DNA from: Ruegeria arenilitoris
GTDB lineage: Bacteria; Pseudomonadota; Alphaproteobacteria; Rhodobacterales; Rhodobacteraceae
Length of the DNA stretch: 64,000 bases
Assembly (NCBI RefSeq): GCF_013031355.1
Contig: NZ_WPZO01000014.1
Coordinates: 58,971-122,970 of the forward strand
Reading direction: 5' to 3'
In this document: in pieces, positions 1 to 7,612 of the stretch
Layout: the number at the start of each line of letters is the position of its first letter
How positions within the stretch are numbered: position 1 is the first letter of the stretch
The notes under the pieces: generated by a model
Told to the model about the DNA's origin: nothing
Seen by the model: the letters and a program-made list of their open reading frames with translations, nothing else
The model's database searches: none
Made by a program: the position numbers and the translations under genes

Positions 1-829
1 CCAGACCGACAAAACGAATGGGCTTTCCGGTGACTGCGCGCATCGACAGCGCCGCACCACCGCGCCCGTCACCGTCCATCCGGGTCAGAACCACGCCCGA
101 GATGCCGACCTTGTCGTCGAACTCCTCGGCCACTTCCACGGCGACCTGACCGGTCAGGCCGTCGACGACCAGCAGGGTCTCGCGCGGGTCAACCGCGTTT
201 CGGACCTGCTCGACCTCGTCCATCAGGACTTCGTCGATATGCAGACGGCCCGCAGTATCCAGCATGTAGACGTCGTAGCCACCCAGTGTCGCCTGTTGCT
301 TGGCGCGTTTGGCGATATCGACCGGTTTCTGACCGGGAACAATTGGCAGGGTGTCCACGCCGACCTGCGTACCCAGAACGGCCAACTGATCCATCGCCGC
401 GGGGCGATAGACGTCGAGCGAGGCCATCAGGACCTTCTTGCCCTCTTTCTCTTTCAGGCGTTTGGCGAGCTTACCGGTGGTGGTCGTCTTACCCGAACCC
501 TGCAGACCAACCATGAGGATTGGAGCAGGCGGGTTGTCGATCTTCAGCTTGCCGGGGTCTTCCTCGCCACGCAGGGTATCGACCAGCGCATCGTGCACGA
601 TCTTGACGACCTGCTGGCCGGGCGTGATCGACTTGGTAACGGCCTGACCAGTCGCCTGTTCCTGTACCTTCTTGACGAACTCACGGGCCACCGGCAGCGA
701 GACGTCAGCCTCAAGCAGCGCAACCCGGACCTCACGCAGAGCGGTCTTGACGTCTTCTTCGGACAGAGCACCCTGTTTGGTCAGCCGGTCAAAGACGCCG
801 GAAAGGCGTTCGGATAGATTTTCAAACAT
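1..829 (-). CDS. ffh: Signal recognition particle protein Ffh (N-terminal 276 codons; C-terminus outside window)
   Basis: GTPase subunit of the signal recognition particle; with 4.5S RNA it brings ribosomes translating membrane proteins to FtsY. The reverse-strand reading frame opens with MFENLSERLSGVFDRL, the helical N domain, followed by the P-loop GLQGSGKTT at about residues 108-116, the DTAGRL G3 motif and a TRMDGDGRGG G4 region. The frame is still open at base 1, so the end of the G domain and the M domain lie outside. The start at 829 has an AAGGAGG ribosome site about eight bases upstream. Identification is secure. Confidence 0.97.
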   Translation of the reverse strand, partial: MFENLSERLSGVFDRLTKQGALSEEDVKTALREVRVALLEADVSLPVAREFVKKVQEQATGQAVTKSITPGQQVVKIVHDALVDTLRGEEDPGKLKIDNPPAPILMVGLQGSGKTTTTGKLAKRLKEKEGKKVLMASLDVYRPAAMDQLAVLGTQVGVDTLPIVPGQKPVDIAKRAKQQATLGGYDVYMLDTAGRLHIDEVLMDEVEQVRNAVDPRETLLVVDGLTGQVAVEVAEEFDDKVGISGVVLTRMDGDGRGGAALSMRAVTGKPIRFVGL

Positions 830-1015
830 GCCTTCGGCCTCCTTAGCCGGTTATCTGGTGGCACTTCCTAGGTAGGAAACACCGGTTAAATACACAATTG
901 CCCCCACGGGCGAAACTCGCTGGTGGGGGGCGATCCCTGAACGACTCAAGGGACCGGAAGGATCGTCTCTTCCGGATGTTGGGCGGTTCATTATGTCCGT
1001 TTTCGTCCATAGTCA
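830..1015 (-). promoter_or_regulatory. ffh promoter and structured 5' leader
   Basis: On the minus strand there is TTGACT (1015-1010), a 15-base spacer and CATAAT, giving a predicted start near 985 and a leader of about 155 bases. The leader holds four consecutive inverted repeats: CCGGAAG/CTTCCGG (954-975), TCCCT/AGGGA (934-953), CCCCCAC/GTGGGGG (901-929) and GGTG plus TTCCTA with TAGGAA plus CACC (857-883), then the AAGGAGG ribosome site. A 15-base spacer is shorter than ideal. The repeats are seen directly; a regulatory role is inferred. Confidence 0.5.
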
Positions 1016-1091
1016 AGCCGGACGGGCCGGACAGGCCTTGATCCCGGTTGGCTTTAGCGGCATCAGCGGGCGATATTATCAGGAGCCCGCC

Positions 1092-1622
1092 ATGGACGCA
1101 TCATCCGCCTTTCAGGACACACTGCCGCTCAGCTCGGATGCGCTGCTGGCGCAATTGGACGACTGGGGACTGGCCTATCGGCTTCATACCCATGTGCCAC
1201 TGCGCACGGTCGAAGATTCGAAATCGGTCGAGGATCAGTTCATGGTGCCGGGCGAAAACGCCCTGCGCCTGAAGAACCTGTACTTGCGCGACAAGAAAAA
1301 GCGGAACTATCTGGTTACGCTGGAGCAAAGCCGCGAGATTGACCTCAAGGCGCTGGGGGCGGAGCTAGGCGTGGGCAATCTGTCATTCGGCTCGGCGGAT
1401 CGGCTGCTGCAGAACCTGGGTATCCGGCCCGGTGCGGTCAGCCCGCTGGCGATGATCAACGGAGTTCAGAACGACGTGCGGTTCTTCATGGATGGGGCGG
1501 CGCAGCAGGCCGACGTCATCTACATGCACCCGCTGGTCAATGATCGTACTGTTGCGATGGCGCGGACCGAACTGATGGCGTTCTTCGACCGGATCGGTTG
1601 TGAGGTGACCTGGCTGCCCTGA
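1092..1622 (+). CDS. Prolyl-tRNA editing domain protein (YbaK/ProX type deacylase)
   Basis: Free-standing YbaK/EbsC-fold protein of 176 residues. Relatives hydrolyse misacylated Ala- or Cys-tRNA(Pro) in the cytoplasm. The sequence shows the family features: a central K-N-L-Y-L-R-D-K-K-K stretch with the editing lysine, the NLSFGSADRL segment and GAVSPLAMIN near the middle, and HPLVND toward the C-terminus. I chose the ATG at 1092 because AGGAG lies at 1081-1085; an in-frame extension to 993 overlaps the ffh promoter region and has no family similarity. It stands alone, convergent with azoR. The exact substrate cannot be read from sequence. Confidence 0.85.
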   Translation: MDASSAFQDTLPLSSDALLAQLDDWGLAYRLHTHVPLRTVEDSKSVEDQFMVPGENALRLKNLYLRDKKKRNYLVTLEQSREIDLKALGAELGVGNLSFGSADRLLQNLGIRPGAVSPLAMINGVQNDVRFFMDGAAQQADVIYMHPLVNDRTVAMARTELMAFFDRIGCEVTWLP

Positions 1623-1644
1623 ACCCAAGCCATAGAATAAGTGC

Positions 1645-1672
1645 GCCCAGCCGTTGTAGGAACAGGCTGGGC
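1645..1672. terminator. Hairpin between convergent genes
   Basis: GCCCAGCC at 1645-1652 pairs perfectly with GGCTGGGC at 1665-1672 around a 12-base loop, between the ends of the convergent editing-protein and azoR genes. Neither strand has a clear U-tract, so it may act as a weak bidirectional or Rho-assisted terminator. Confidence 0.4.
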
Positions 1673-1698
1673 ACGCAGGTTGTTATAGGTACAGACGA

Positions 1699-2280
1699 TC
1701 AGGCCGCCAGTTCCAAAACGGCTTTTTGTGCCTTTGCCAACGTGGTTTCTGCGTCCAGAGCCATCTGGTCGGCGGCAACAACATCCACTTCGTGAATGCC
1801 GATAAAGCCCAGCACGTGTTTGGCGTAGTTGGTGGCGAAATCGACCTCGGACCCGACAGCGGTACCGCCCGAAGCGATGGCGAGAACCGCGCGTTTGCCT
1901 TCCAGCAGGCCCTTGGGTCCGTTCTCGGTGTAGCTAAAGGTCAAACCGACGCGGGCCACCAGATCGATCCATGCCTTAAACGCGGCGGGCACCGAGAAGT
2001 TATAGATCGGCAGACCGACGACGATGGTGTCGGCCTCTTGCAGTTCGTTCACCAGCGTATCCGACAGCGCCAGCTGATCGCGCTGGGTCTCGTCTCGCTG
2101 ATCGGCGGGGGTGAAATTGGCATTGATCCAGTCTTCGGTCAGCAGGGGCAGGGGGCTGGCCAAATCGCGGCGGATGATGCGCGCGGCGCCCAGATGCTTG
2201 ACGATGCGGTCGGACAGGTCACGGGTCGCAGACCCATCGCGGCGGGCCGAGGCGTCGATATGCAGGATGGTCTTGGTCAT
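1699..2280 (-). CDS. azoR: FMN-dependent NADH-azoreductase
   Basis: Flavodoxin-like quinone/azo reductase of 193 residues. AzoR enzymes use NADH and FMN for two-electron reduction of quinones and azo compounds in the cytoplasm. It begins MTKTILHIDASARRDGSATR, the phosphate-binding loop for FMN, and carries the typical P-I-Y-N-F motif near the middle (VVGLPIYNFSVPAAFK) and the TFSYTENGPKGL segment. The ATG at 2280 is chosen over an upstream in-frame start that would run into the divergent regulator's promoter. The divergent LysR gene is its probable regulator; quinone or electrophile stress is a likely cue by analogy. Confidence 0.9.
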   Translation of the reverse strand: MTKTILHIDASARRDGSATRDLSDRIVKHLGAARIIRRDLASPLPLLTEDWINANFTPADQRDETQRDQLALSDTLVNELQEADTIVVGLPIYNFSVPAAFKAWIDLVARVGLTFSYTENGPKGLLEGKRAVLAIASGGTAVGSEVDFATNYAKHVLGFIGIHEVDVVAADQMALDAETTLAKAQKAVLELAA

Positions 2281-2358
2281 TTCACTTGATCCTTTTTGGA
2301 TAGGGAATTCTCTTCTGCGCCCAATATGGATGTTGCGTGCGTGAACAAAACTCGGATA

Positions 2359-2373
2359 CATCAACAGTTGATG
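2359..2373. promoter_or_regulatory. Candidate LysR operator between azoR and its regulator
   Basis: A perfect 15-base inverted repeat, CATCAAC-A-GTTGATG, lies between the divergent azoR and LysR genes, about 30 bases before the regulator's GTG and 79 before azoR. Its ATC-N7-GAT form and divergent setting fit a LysR-type recognition site. Binding by this regulator is inferred. Confidence 0.5.
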
Positions 2374-2401
2374 TTGGAAATTGCACAGTAGTGGTGATGC
2401 C

Positions 2402-3280
2402 GTGGACAATTGGGACGAAGTGAGAACCGCCTATCAGGTGGCCCGCATGGGCACCGTCAGCGGCGCGGCCGAAGTTTTAGGTGTTCACCATGCAACGGTG
2501 ATCCGCCACATCGACGCGATTGAGGCGCGGTTGGGAACCAAGCTGTTCCAGCGCCACGCGCGGGGCTATACGCCCACCGAGGCCGGAAATGACCTGCTGC
2601 GCGTGGCACAGGCGACCGAGGATCAGTTCAACCAATTGGTCGGGCGGATGAAGGGGCGTGGCGATGATGTCTCGGGTGAGTTGGTCGTGACGTCTCTGTC
2701 CTCATTGGCGCCGCTGGTGGTGCCAGTGCTCAGCGAGTTTCAGCGCCTGCATCCGGGTCTGATCGTACGCTACCTGACCGGAGACCGCCTGTTCCGCCTG
2801 GAATATGGCGAGGCACACGTGGCCATTCGCGCAGGGTCGGCCCCGGACCAGCCGGACAATGTGGTACAGCCCTTTGTCACCCAGGAAATCGGCCTGTTTG
2901 CCAGCAAGGGCTATGTGAAGCGCCACGGTAAGCCCGCAGGCGTAGAGGATTTCGCCAACCACTATTTCGTCAGCACCGACGACGAAAACAGCCGCGCTCC
3001 GTTTTCCCGGTGGTTGCGTGCGACAGTTCCCGCCGAAAACATCACCTTTCGCTGCACTAACAACTTCTGCATCCGCGAGGCAGTGCTGTCCGGTGCCGGG
3101 ATCGGGTTCATGGCCCGTTGGGAGGCAAGCCGGGATCCCGATCTGATCGAGGTGATCGATCCGCTGCGGGAATGGTTCGGGAACCTATGGCTGGTGACCC
3201 ATGTGGATCTGCACCGCACAACCAAAGTGCAGAGCTTTCTGACATACCTGAAGGATCAATCCAAAGGCTGGCTGGCGTGA
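2402..3280 (+). CDS. LysR-family transcriptional regulator
   Basis: LysR regulator of 292 residues. The N-terminal winged helix is clear (VRTAYQVARMGTVSGAAEVL, then the H-H-A-T-V-I-R-H-I recognition helix and LGTKLFQRHARGYTPTEAG), followed by a substrate-binding effector domain. I take the GTG at 2402; a TTG at 2381 would add seven residues but sits next to the palindrome and has no ribosome site. The gene is divergent from azoR, and its TGA overlaps the GTG of the downstream exporter by four bases. It probably controls azoR and possibly the exporter. The effector is unknown. Confidence 0.88.
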   Translation: MDNWDEVRTAYQVARMGTVSGAAEVLGVHHATVIRHIDAIEARLGTKLFQRHARGYTPTEAGNDLLRVAQATEDQFNQLVGRMKGRGDDVSGELVVTSLSSLAPLVVPVLSEFQRLHPGLIVRYLTGDRLFRLEYGEAHVAIRAGSAPDQPDNVVQPFVTQEIGLFASKGYVKRHGKPAGVEDFANHYFVSTDDENSRAPFSRWLRATVPAENITFRCTNNFCIREAVLSGAGIGFMARWEASRDPDLIEVIDPLREWFGNLWLVTHVDLHRTTKVQSFLTYLKDQSKGWLA

Positions 3281-4188
3281 GCCCTCAGGCACAGGGCCAT
3301 CTGGCCATGCTTGTTTTTTCGGCCCTGGTGGCGGGCAGCTTTTCGCTGGGCTCGCTCGTAGCCAACGAGATCGCACCCGAGGCCCTTACGGCGGCGCGCT
3401 TCCTGATCGCCTCGGTCGTGATTGGCACTACGGCGCTGATAACCACCGGCCTGCCATGCAGCGCAGCGCAGGCGCCGTGGCGCTATCTGGTGCTGGGCGG
3501 GTTGTTTGCCACTTATTTCGTCCTGATGTTCCATGGCCTGAAAACCGCACCCCCGGTCAGTGCAGCCGCCGTGTTCACGCTGACCCCGGTGATGTCGGCG
3601 GTGGCCGGGTGGGTGTTGTTGCGGCAGATCACGACGCCCCGGATGGCCTTGGCCCTGACCGTGGGTGCCGTGGGGGCGCTCTGGGTTATTTTCCGCGCGG
3701 ACTGGCAGGCATTCACCGCGTTTCAGATCGGCGGCGGCGAGATTATCTATTTCTGGGGCTGTATCGCGCATGCGATCTATACGCCGATGGTGCGCAAGCT
3801 GAACAGGGGCGAACCGGCGGTGGTGTTCAGTTTTGGCACTATGGTCGCGGGCTGTGTTTTGCTCACGCTCTACGGCTGGTCCGACATCCGCGCAACCGAT
3901 TGGATCAACCTGCCTCTGATCGTCTGGGTGGGGCTGCTGTACCTGTCGATCTTTGCCACCGCAGTTAGCTTTGTTCTGGTGCAGTTTGCGACGTTGCGGC
4001 TGCCTTCGGCCAAGGTGATGGCCTATACCTACCTGACCCCCAGCTGGGTGATCCTGTGGGAAATCGGGCTGGGTCAGCAGCCGCCTCCGCTGTTGGTTGT
4101 TGTAGGTGCAATTCTGACCGTCGTTGCGCTTGTTCTGCTGCTGAAAACCGAAGAACAGCGCCGCACAACGACCCCGATGCCTGAATGA
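3277..4188 (+). CDS. EamA-family (DMT) membrane transporter
   Basis: Ten-helix drug/metabolite transporter of 303 residues in the inner membrane. Two EamA repeats are visible, the first ending near GAVGALWVIF and the second including the FATAVSFVLVQFATLRLPSAK and YLTPSWVILWE segments typical of the family. The GTG start overlaps the TGA of the LysR gene (GTGA), so the two are almost certainly cotranscribed. Longer in-frame extensions would lie wholly inside the regulator and are rejected. The family exports amino acids, metabolites or drugs; the substrate here is unknown. Coexpression with an azoR regulator suggests export of a reactive compound, but this is weak inference. Confidence 0.87.
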   Translation: MSPQAQGHLAMLVFSALVAGSFSLGSLVANEIAPEALTAARFLIASVVIGTTALITTGLPCSAAQAPWRYLVLGGLFATYFVLMFHGLKTAPPVSAAAVFTLTPVMSAVAGWVLLRQITTPRMALALTVGAVGALWVIFRADWQAFTAFQIGGGEIIYFWGCIAHAIYTPMVRKLNRGEPAVVFSFGTMVAGCVLLTLYGWSDIRATDWINLPLIVWVGLLYLSIFATAVSFVLVQFATLRLPSAKVMAYTYLTPSWVILWEIGLGQQPPPLLVVVGAILTVVALVLLLKTEEQRRTTTPMPE

Positions 4189-4246
4189 AGCTTGCTTTCC
4201 CCTCAAATTGTGCCAGCGTCGGATCCAGGCAACACACGGGCACGAG

Positions 4247-4531
4247 ATGACGAGACCGGCATTCTTTCTGATCACAGCGGCAGGATTGGCTGCCTGTACT
4301 CAACCCGGACCGAGCACCGCAGTTTCAGAAGCAGATCTGCAAGGCAGTTGCGAGGCGCTTGTCTCAGCCGAAACCGGGGTGAGACCCGAGGACGTTTCTG
4401 CGGTTTCCACAAAGACCGAGCCTACGGGGTCAGTAACCACGCTGTCTGTTGTTGGCGCGCAGGCACCGTGGTTGTGTCTGTCGGACCCGTTCGGCGTCAT
4501 CACCGGCGTTGAATACAGTCAGGAAGGATAG
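4247..4531 (+). CDS. Small lipoprotein, function unknown
   Basis: Ninety-four-residue protein with a lipoprotein signal: MTRPAFFLITAAGLAAC, where Leu-Ala-Ala-Cys forms the lipobox and Cys17 would be lipidated. The mature part contains two further cysteines (GSCEAL and WLCLSD), possibly a disulfide. The ATG at 4247 follows a GAG-rich stretch; an upstream in-frame ATG would spoil the signal peptide. It resembles short secreted proteins common in Rhodobacterales, but I recognise no named family. It sits alone between the exporter and the stress protein. Confidence 0.7.
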   Translation: MTRPAFFLITAAGLAACTQPGPSTAVSEADLQGSCEALVSAETGVRPEDVSAVSTKTEPTGSVTTLSVVGAQAPWLCLSDPFGVITGVEYSQEG

Positions 4532-4619
4532 CCAGCATTCGGCGCAGGCCGTCCGTTGAGGCAGATCAAGGTCGATACATGCGAATATCCCTATGCTTGA
4601 GGGCAAGGAGGAATTCGCC

Positions 4620-5033
4620 ATGTATACTCACATAATGTTCCCCGTTGACCTGCATCTTCCGCCAGAAGTTCGCAAAGCGGCTGATGTTGCAGCCGAGGTT
4701 GCCAAGTGGCAGGGCGCCAAGATCACTGTTGTCAGCGTGACCGGCACCCAACCCGGTGATCCGGTTCAGACGGATGCCACAATCAACGACGATCTGCGCG
4801 CCTTCGCTGAACAGCTTGCCACGAACAGCGGGACGGAAGTCGCATACCTAAACATCCACTCGGTCGATGTCGCGGCCGAGGTCGATGGCGACCTGGCCCG
4901 CGCTGCCGAGGAAATCGGAGCCGACCTGATTGTTGTGGGCACCCATGCGCCGCGGATCACCGACTATATCTTTTCGAGTCACGCCGGGTATCTGGCCAAT
5001 CACGCGAAAGTTTCGGTATTCGTCGTGCGCTAG
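4620..5033 (+). CDS. Universal stress protein (UspA family)
   Basis: Single-domain UspA protein of 137 residues with a Rossmann-like fold. It starts MYTHIMFPVDLH, matching the first strand and loop, and ends ADLIVVGTHAP...SSHAGYLANHAKVSVFVVR, the family's nucleotide-binding C-terminal region in altered form: the usual G-x9-G-S loop reads G-T-H-A-P-R-I-T-D-Y-I-F-S-S. A strong AAGGAGG at 4605-4611 supports the start at 4620. It probably binds ATP under stress. It is monocistronic and convergent with the ArsR gene. Confidence 0.88.
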   Translation: MYTHIMFPVDLHLPPEVRKAADVAAEVAKWQGAKITVVSVTGTQPGDPVQTDATINDDLRAFAEQLATNSGTEVAYLNIHSVDVAAEVDGDLARAAEEIGADLIVVGTHAPRITDYIFSSHAGYLANHAKVSVFVVR

Positions 5034-5035
5034 AC

Positions 5036-5371
5036 TTAGGGATCGTCGGCTGCGGGCAGTTCAGCTTCCAGAAACCGTTCAAACGCATCCAGATTGACCG
5101 GTTCGAACTGCCCGAACCCCTGCATCCACACCGACGCCGTACGCAAGGCGTCGGGTTCCAGCTTGCACCATTTCACCCGACCGCGCTTTTCCTGACTGAT
5201 CAGCCCTGCCTTGGTCAGGATGACCAGATGTTTCGAGATCGCGGCAAGCGACATCTCGAACGGTTCGGCGACATCGGTCACGGCCATGTCATCCTCAAGC
5301 AGCATTGCTAGGATGGCGCGGCGCGTGGGGTCGGCAAGGGCCGCGAATACGGTGTCGAGATCGTTTGACAT
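5036..5371 (-). CDS. ArsR-family winged-helix repressor
   Basis: Regulator of 111 residues of the ArsR/SmtB group. It has the typical N-terminus LDTVFAALADPTRRAILAML, a recognition helix in MSLAAISKHLVILTKAGLI and a beta-hairpin wing (KRGRVKWCKLEPDALR). No metal-binding cysteine pair of the ArsR type is seen, so a metal sensor is unlikely; it resembles the SdpR-like group often paired with SRPBCC proteins, but no partner lies next to it. I place the start at 5371 rather than 5410 because a perfect inverted repeat overlaps the upstream ATG and fits an operator better than coding sequence. Confidence 0.85.
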   Translation of the reverse strand: MSNDLDTVFAALADPTRRAILAMLLEDDMAVTDVAEPFEMSLAAISKHLVILTKAGLISQEKRGRVKWCKLEPDALRTASVWMQGFGQFEPVNLDAFERFLEAELPAADDP

Positions 5372-5402
5372 GCCTCCGCTGAACCACAGCGCCCGGGTTT
5401 GG

Positions 5403-5418
5403 TCAACCATTTGGTTGA
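5403..5418. promoter_or_regulatory. Candidate autoregulatory ArsR operator
   Basis: TCAACC-ATTT-GGTTGA, a perfect six-base inverted repeat with a four-base spacer, lies 32-47 bases upstream of the preferred ArsR start. ArsR-type repressors bind imperfect palindromes in their own promoters, so autoregulation is likely but untested. Confidence 0.5.
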
Positions 5419-5534
5419 ATATGCGGATTCAATGCATTTGAGCGGAACGGGAATGGGCAGGCGGTTTTGGCTTGCGTGGCGTCGGGTGAAAAATCGATTT
5501 AAAACAATGAATTAAGCTGCGGCAATTCGAGCGC

Positions 5535-5602
5535 TCAACGTCGTTGACTCTGCGCCCTTCGCCCCTTAGCACCGTGCCCAAGACTGAGCGAGGAAAACGC
5601 CC
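5535..5602 (+). promoter_or_regulatory. Upstream region of the ATP synthase F0 operon
   Basis: A 13-base palindrome TCAACG-T-CGTTGA (5535-5547) overlaps a possible -35 box TTGACT (5544-5549), with a weak -10-like sequence about 17 bases on. GAGGAA near 5590 is the ribosome site for atpI. The -10 match is poor, so the promoter call is tentative. Confidence 0.35.
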
Positions 5603-5935
5603 GTGACCGATGACGACCAAAAGCAGCGTATGGCGCAGCTGGAGGCTAAGATCGAGGCGGCGAAAAAGGCGAAAGAGCCCAAACCTCGCGCGGACGCTGA
5701 CGTCTCGGGCGGCGAGCTTGCCTGGAGAATGGTCATCGAAATGGTATCCGGTCTGGGGATCGGATTTGGCATCGGATACGGGCTGGACAGCCTGCTCGGG
5801 ACGATCCCGATCTTTCTGGTGCTGTTCACATTGCTGGGCCTTGTCGCGGGCGTGAAGGTTATGCTCCGCAGCGCGAAAGAGGTCCAAGAGAAACAAACGG
5901 CGGCAGATGCGGCCGAGAAGGACGAGAGGGACTGA
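5603..5935 (+). CDS. atpI: ATP synthase subunit I (AtpI)
   Basis: Small membrane protein of 110 residues that heads the F0 operon; family members assist c-ring assembly or Mg2+ handling. The N-terminus is charged and helical ([19 protein letters not shown]), followed by two membrane helices around [13 protein letters not shown] and [20 protein letters not shown], then a charged tail. It starts with GTG at 5603, with GAGGAA upstream. The atpB start lies two bases beyond the stop, so the genes are cotranscribed. This short AtpI type is normal in Rhodobacterales. Confidence 0.9.
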   Translation: MTDDDQKQRMAQLEAKIEAAKKAKEPKPRADADVSGGELAWRMVIEMVSGLGIGFGIGYGLDSLLGTIPIFLVLFTLLGLVAGVKVMLRSAKEVQEKQTAADAAEKDERD

Positions 5936-5937
5936 AC

Positions 5938-6696
5938 GTGGCAACTGAGACCACCGCAGCAGAAGGCAGCAGCCTGGTATTCCACCCGATGGACCAGTTC
6001 ATCGTTAAGCCGCTGTTTGGCGACGGAGCGGTCGGCATGTTCACGGTCACCAACGTGACCCTGTGGCTGTTCTTCGCGGTACTGGCTGTGGCTGCTCTGC
6101 TGGTTCTGCCCACGTCCAAGCGCGCAATCGTGCCTAGCCGGATGCAGTCGATCGCGGAACTGACCTACGGCTTCATCTACAAGATGTTGGAAGACATCTG
6201 CGGCAAGGAAGGCGTCAAGTTCTTCCCCTATGTCATGACCCTGTTCATGTTCATCGTCAGCGCGAACTTCCTGGGCCTGATCCCGACCTCGTTCACCACC
6301 ACGTCGCACTTCGCGGTTACCATCCCGCTGGCGCTGGCCGTGTTCCTGACCGTGACCATTCTGGGTTTCGTCAAGAATGGCGCCGCATTCCTTGGTCTGT
6401 TCTGGGTCTCCAGCGCGCCTCTGGCGCTGCGTCCGATCCTCGCGATCATCGAGCTGATCTCGTACTTCGTGCGCCCCGTCAGCCACTCCATTCGTCTTGC
6501 CGGTAACGTCATGGCTGGCCACGCGGTTATCAAGGTTTTCGCAGGCTTCGCCGCGGTCGCCGTGATCTCGCCCGTGTCCGTTCTGGCGATCACCGCAATG
6601 TACGGCCTCGAGGTCCTGGTGGCCTTTATCCAGGCCTACGTATTCACCATTCTGACCTGTGTTTATCTGAAAGATGCGCTGCATCCTTCGCACTAA
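5938..6696 (+). CDS. atpB: ATP synthase F0 subunit a
   Basis: Stator proton-channel subunit of F1F0 ATP synthase, 252 residues, five to six membrane helices. It contains the essential arginine in the [22 protein letters not shown] segment (helix 4), which faces the c-ring carboxylate, and the C-terminal half-channel helix [22 protein letters not shown]. It starts with GTG two bases after atpI. F1 genes are not in this window, as expected for Rhodobacteraceae, where F0 and F1 operons are separate. Confidence 0.97.
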   Translation: MATETTAAEGSSLVFHPMDQFIVKPLFGDGAVGMFTVTNVTLWLFFAVLAVAALLVLPTSKRAIVPSRMQSIAELTYGFIYKMLEDICGKEGVKFFPYVMTLFMFIVSANFLGLIPTSFTTTSHFAVTIPLALAVFLTVTILGFVKNGAAFLGLFWVSSAPLALRPILAIIELISYFVRPVSHSIRLAGNVMAGHAVIKVFAGFAAVAVISPVSVLAITAMYGLEVLVAFIQAYVFTILTCVYLKDALHPSH

Positions 6697-6744
6697 GGTC
6701 CGATACCCCAACATCGAAACTTCCAATTCGTAAGGAGATACATC

Positions 6745-6969
6745 ATGGAAGGCGATCTCGCACACATCGGCGCAGGCCTGGCAGCAATCGGTTCCGGCGC
6801 AGCCGCAATCGGGGTGGGCAACGTTGCAGGCAACTTCCTGGCCGGCGCTCTGCGCAACCCTTCGGCGGCTGCTTCGCAGACCGCAACCCTCTTCATCGGT
6901 ATCGCATTCGCAGAAGCGCTGGGCATCTTCGCATTCCTGGTCTCGCTGCTGCTGATGTTCGCCGTCTAA
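6745..6969 (+). CDS. atpE: ATP synthase F0 subunit c
   Basis: Proteolipid rotor subunit of 74 residues, made of a helical hairpin. The first helix has the glycine-rich pattern [24 protein letters not shown], the polar loop is R-N-P, and the second helix carries the proton-binding glutamate in [14 protein letters not shown] clear AAGGAG lies just upstream of the ATG at 6745. It belongs to the same operon as atpB, 48 bases downstream. Confidence 0.97.
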   Translation: MEGDLAHIGAGLAAIGSGAAAIGVGNVAGNFLAGALRNPSAAASQTATLFIGIAFAEALGIFAFLVSLLLMFAV

Positions 6970-7055
6970 TCTGCGGAACCTGATCCTTACGCGCAGGTGG
7001 GCCCAAGCCATAGCGGCCCACCTGTTGTAAAGACAACGTTCCGACGGAGGACATC

Positions 7056-7607
7056 ATGGCGACTGAACCCATTAGCGAAGAAGTAGTTGGCTCGTGCGTC
7101 GACTCGCATGGCTCTGCCATCGGGATGCCGCAGCTCTGCTTCGATTGGTTCCCCAACCAGATTTTCTGGCTGGTCATCACGCTGGTCGTCATCTTTCTGG
7201 TCCTGTCTCGCGTGGCTCTGCCGCGCATCGCGGCAATCCTGGCTGAACGTCAGGGGACCATTACAAATGACCTGGCTGCGGCCGAAGATCTGAAGGCCAA
7301 GGCGGTCGAGGCCGAAGAGGCCTACAACAAGGCGCTGGCCGATGCCCGTGCCGAAGCGCAGCGTATCGCTGCCGAAGCCCGTGCTGAAATCCAGGCTGGT
7401 CTGGATGACGCGATTGCCAAGGCGGACGCGGAAATCGCTGCAAAGGCGGCTGAATCGGAAAAGGCAATTGCCGAAATCCGTGCCGGTGCGCTGGAAAGCA
7501 TTCAAGTGGTTGCCAAGGACACGGCGGCTGAACTGGTTACCGCACTGGGCGGCGAGGCGGATGCCTCTGCCATCGACAGTGCAGTTGACACGCAGATGAA
7601 AGGATAA
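7056..7607 (+). CDS. atpX: ATP synthase F0 subunit b' (peripheral stalk)
   Basis: Peripheral-stalk subunit of 183 residues. A 25-residue N-terminal extension precedes a single membrane helix ([20 protein letters not shown]), followed by a long alanine- and glutamate-rich coiled coil through about residue 160. Photosynthetic and related alphaproteobacteria carry two diverged b subunits; the first gene after atpE is b', as here. Its ATG follows CGGAGG. The next gene begins five bases after the stop. Gene names for b' vary in the literature. Confidence 0.93.
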   Translation: MATEPISEEVVGSCVDSHGSAIGMPQLCFDWFPNQIFWLVITLVVIFLVLSRVALPRIAAILAERQGTITNDLAAAEDLKAKAVEAEEAYNKALADARAEAQRIAAEARAEIQAGLDDAIAKADAEIAAKAAESEKAIAEIRAGALESIQVVAKDTAAELVTALGGEADASAIDSAVDTQMKG

Positions 7608-7612
7608 GTGAC

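Noticed and set aside
830..990. A 4.5S (SRP) RNA gene beside ffh.
   Set aside because: The GGACCGGAAGGA-like stretch recalls the SRP RNA symmetric loop, but the matching strand and the conserved GCAGCCA-type partner are missing; a protein-gene leader fits better.
4208..4246. Longer start of the small lipoprotein before 4247, and similar upstream extensions of azoR, rnhA, cobD, ispH and hbd.
   Set aside because: The extra residues disrupt signal peptides or run inside neighbouring genes and match nothing in the families; shorter starts with ribosome sites or overlaps are better.
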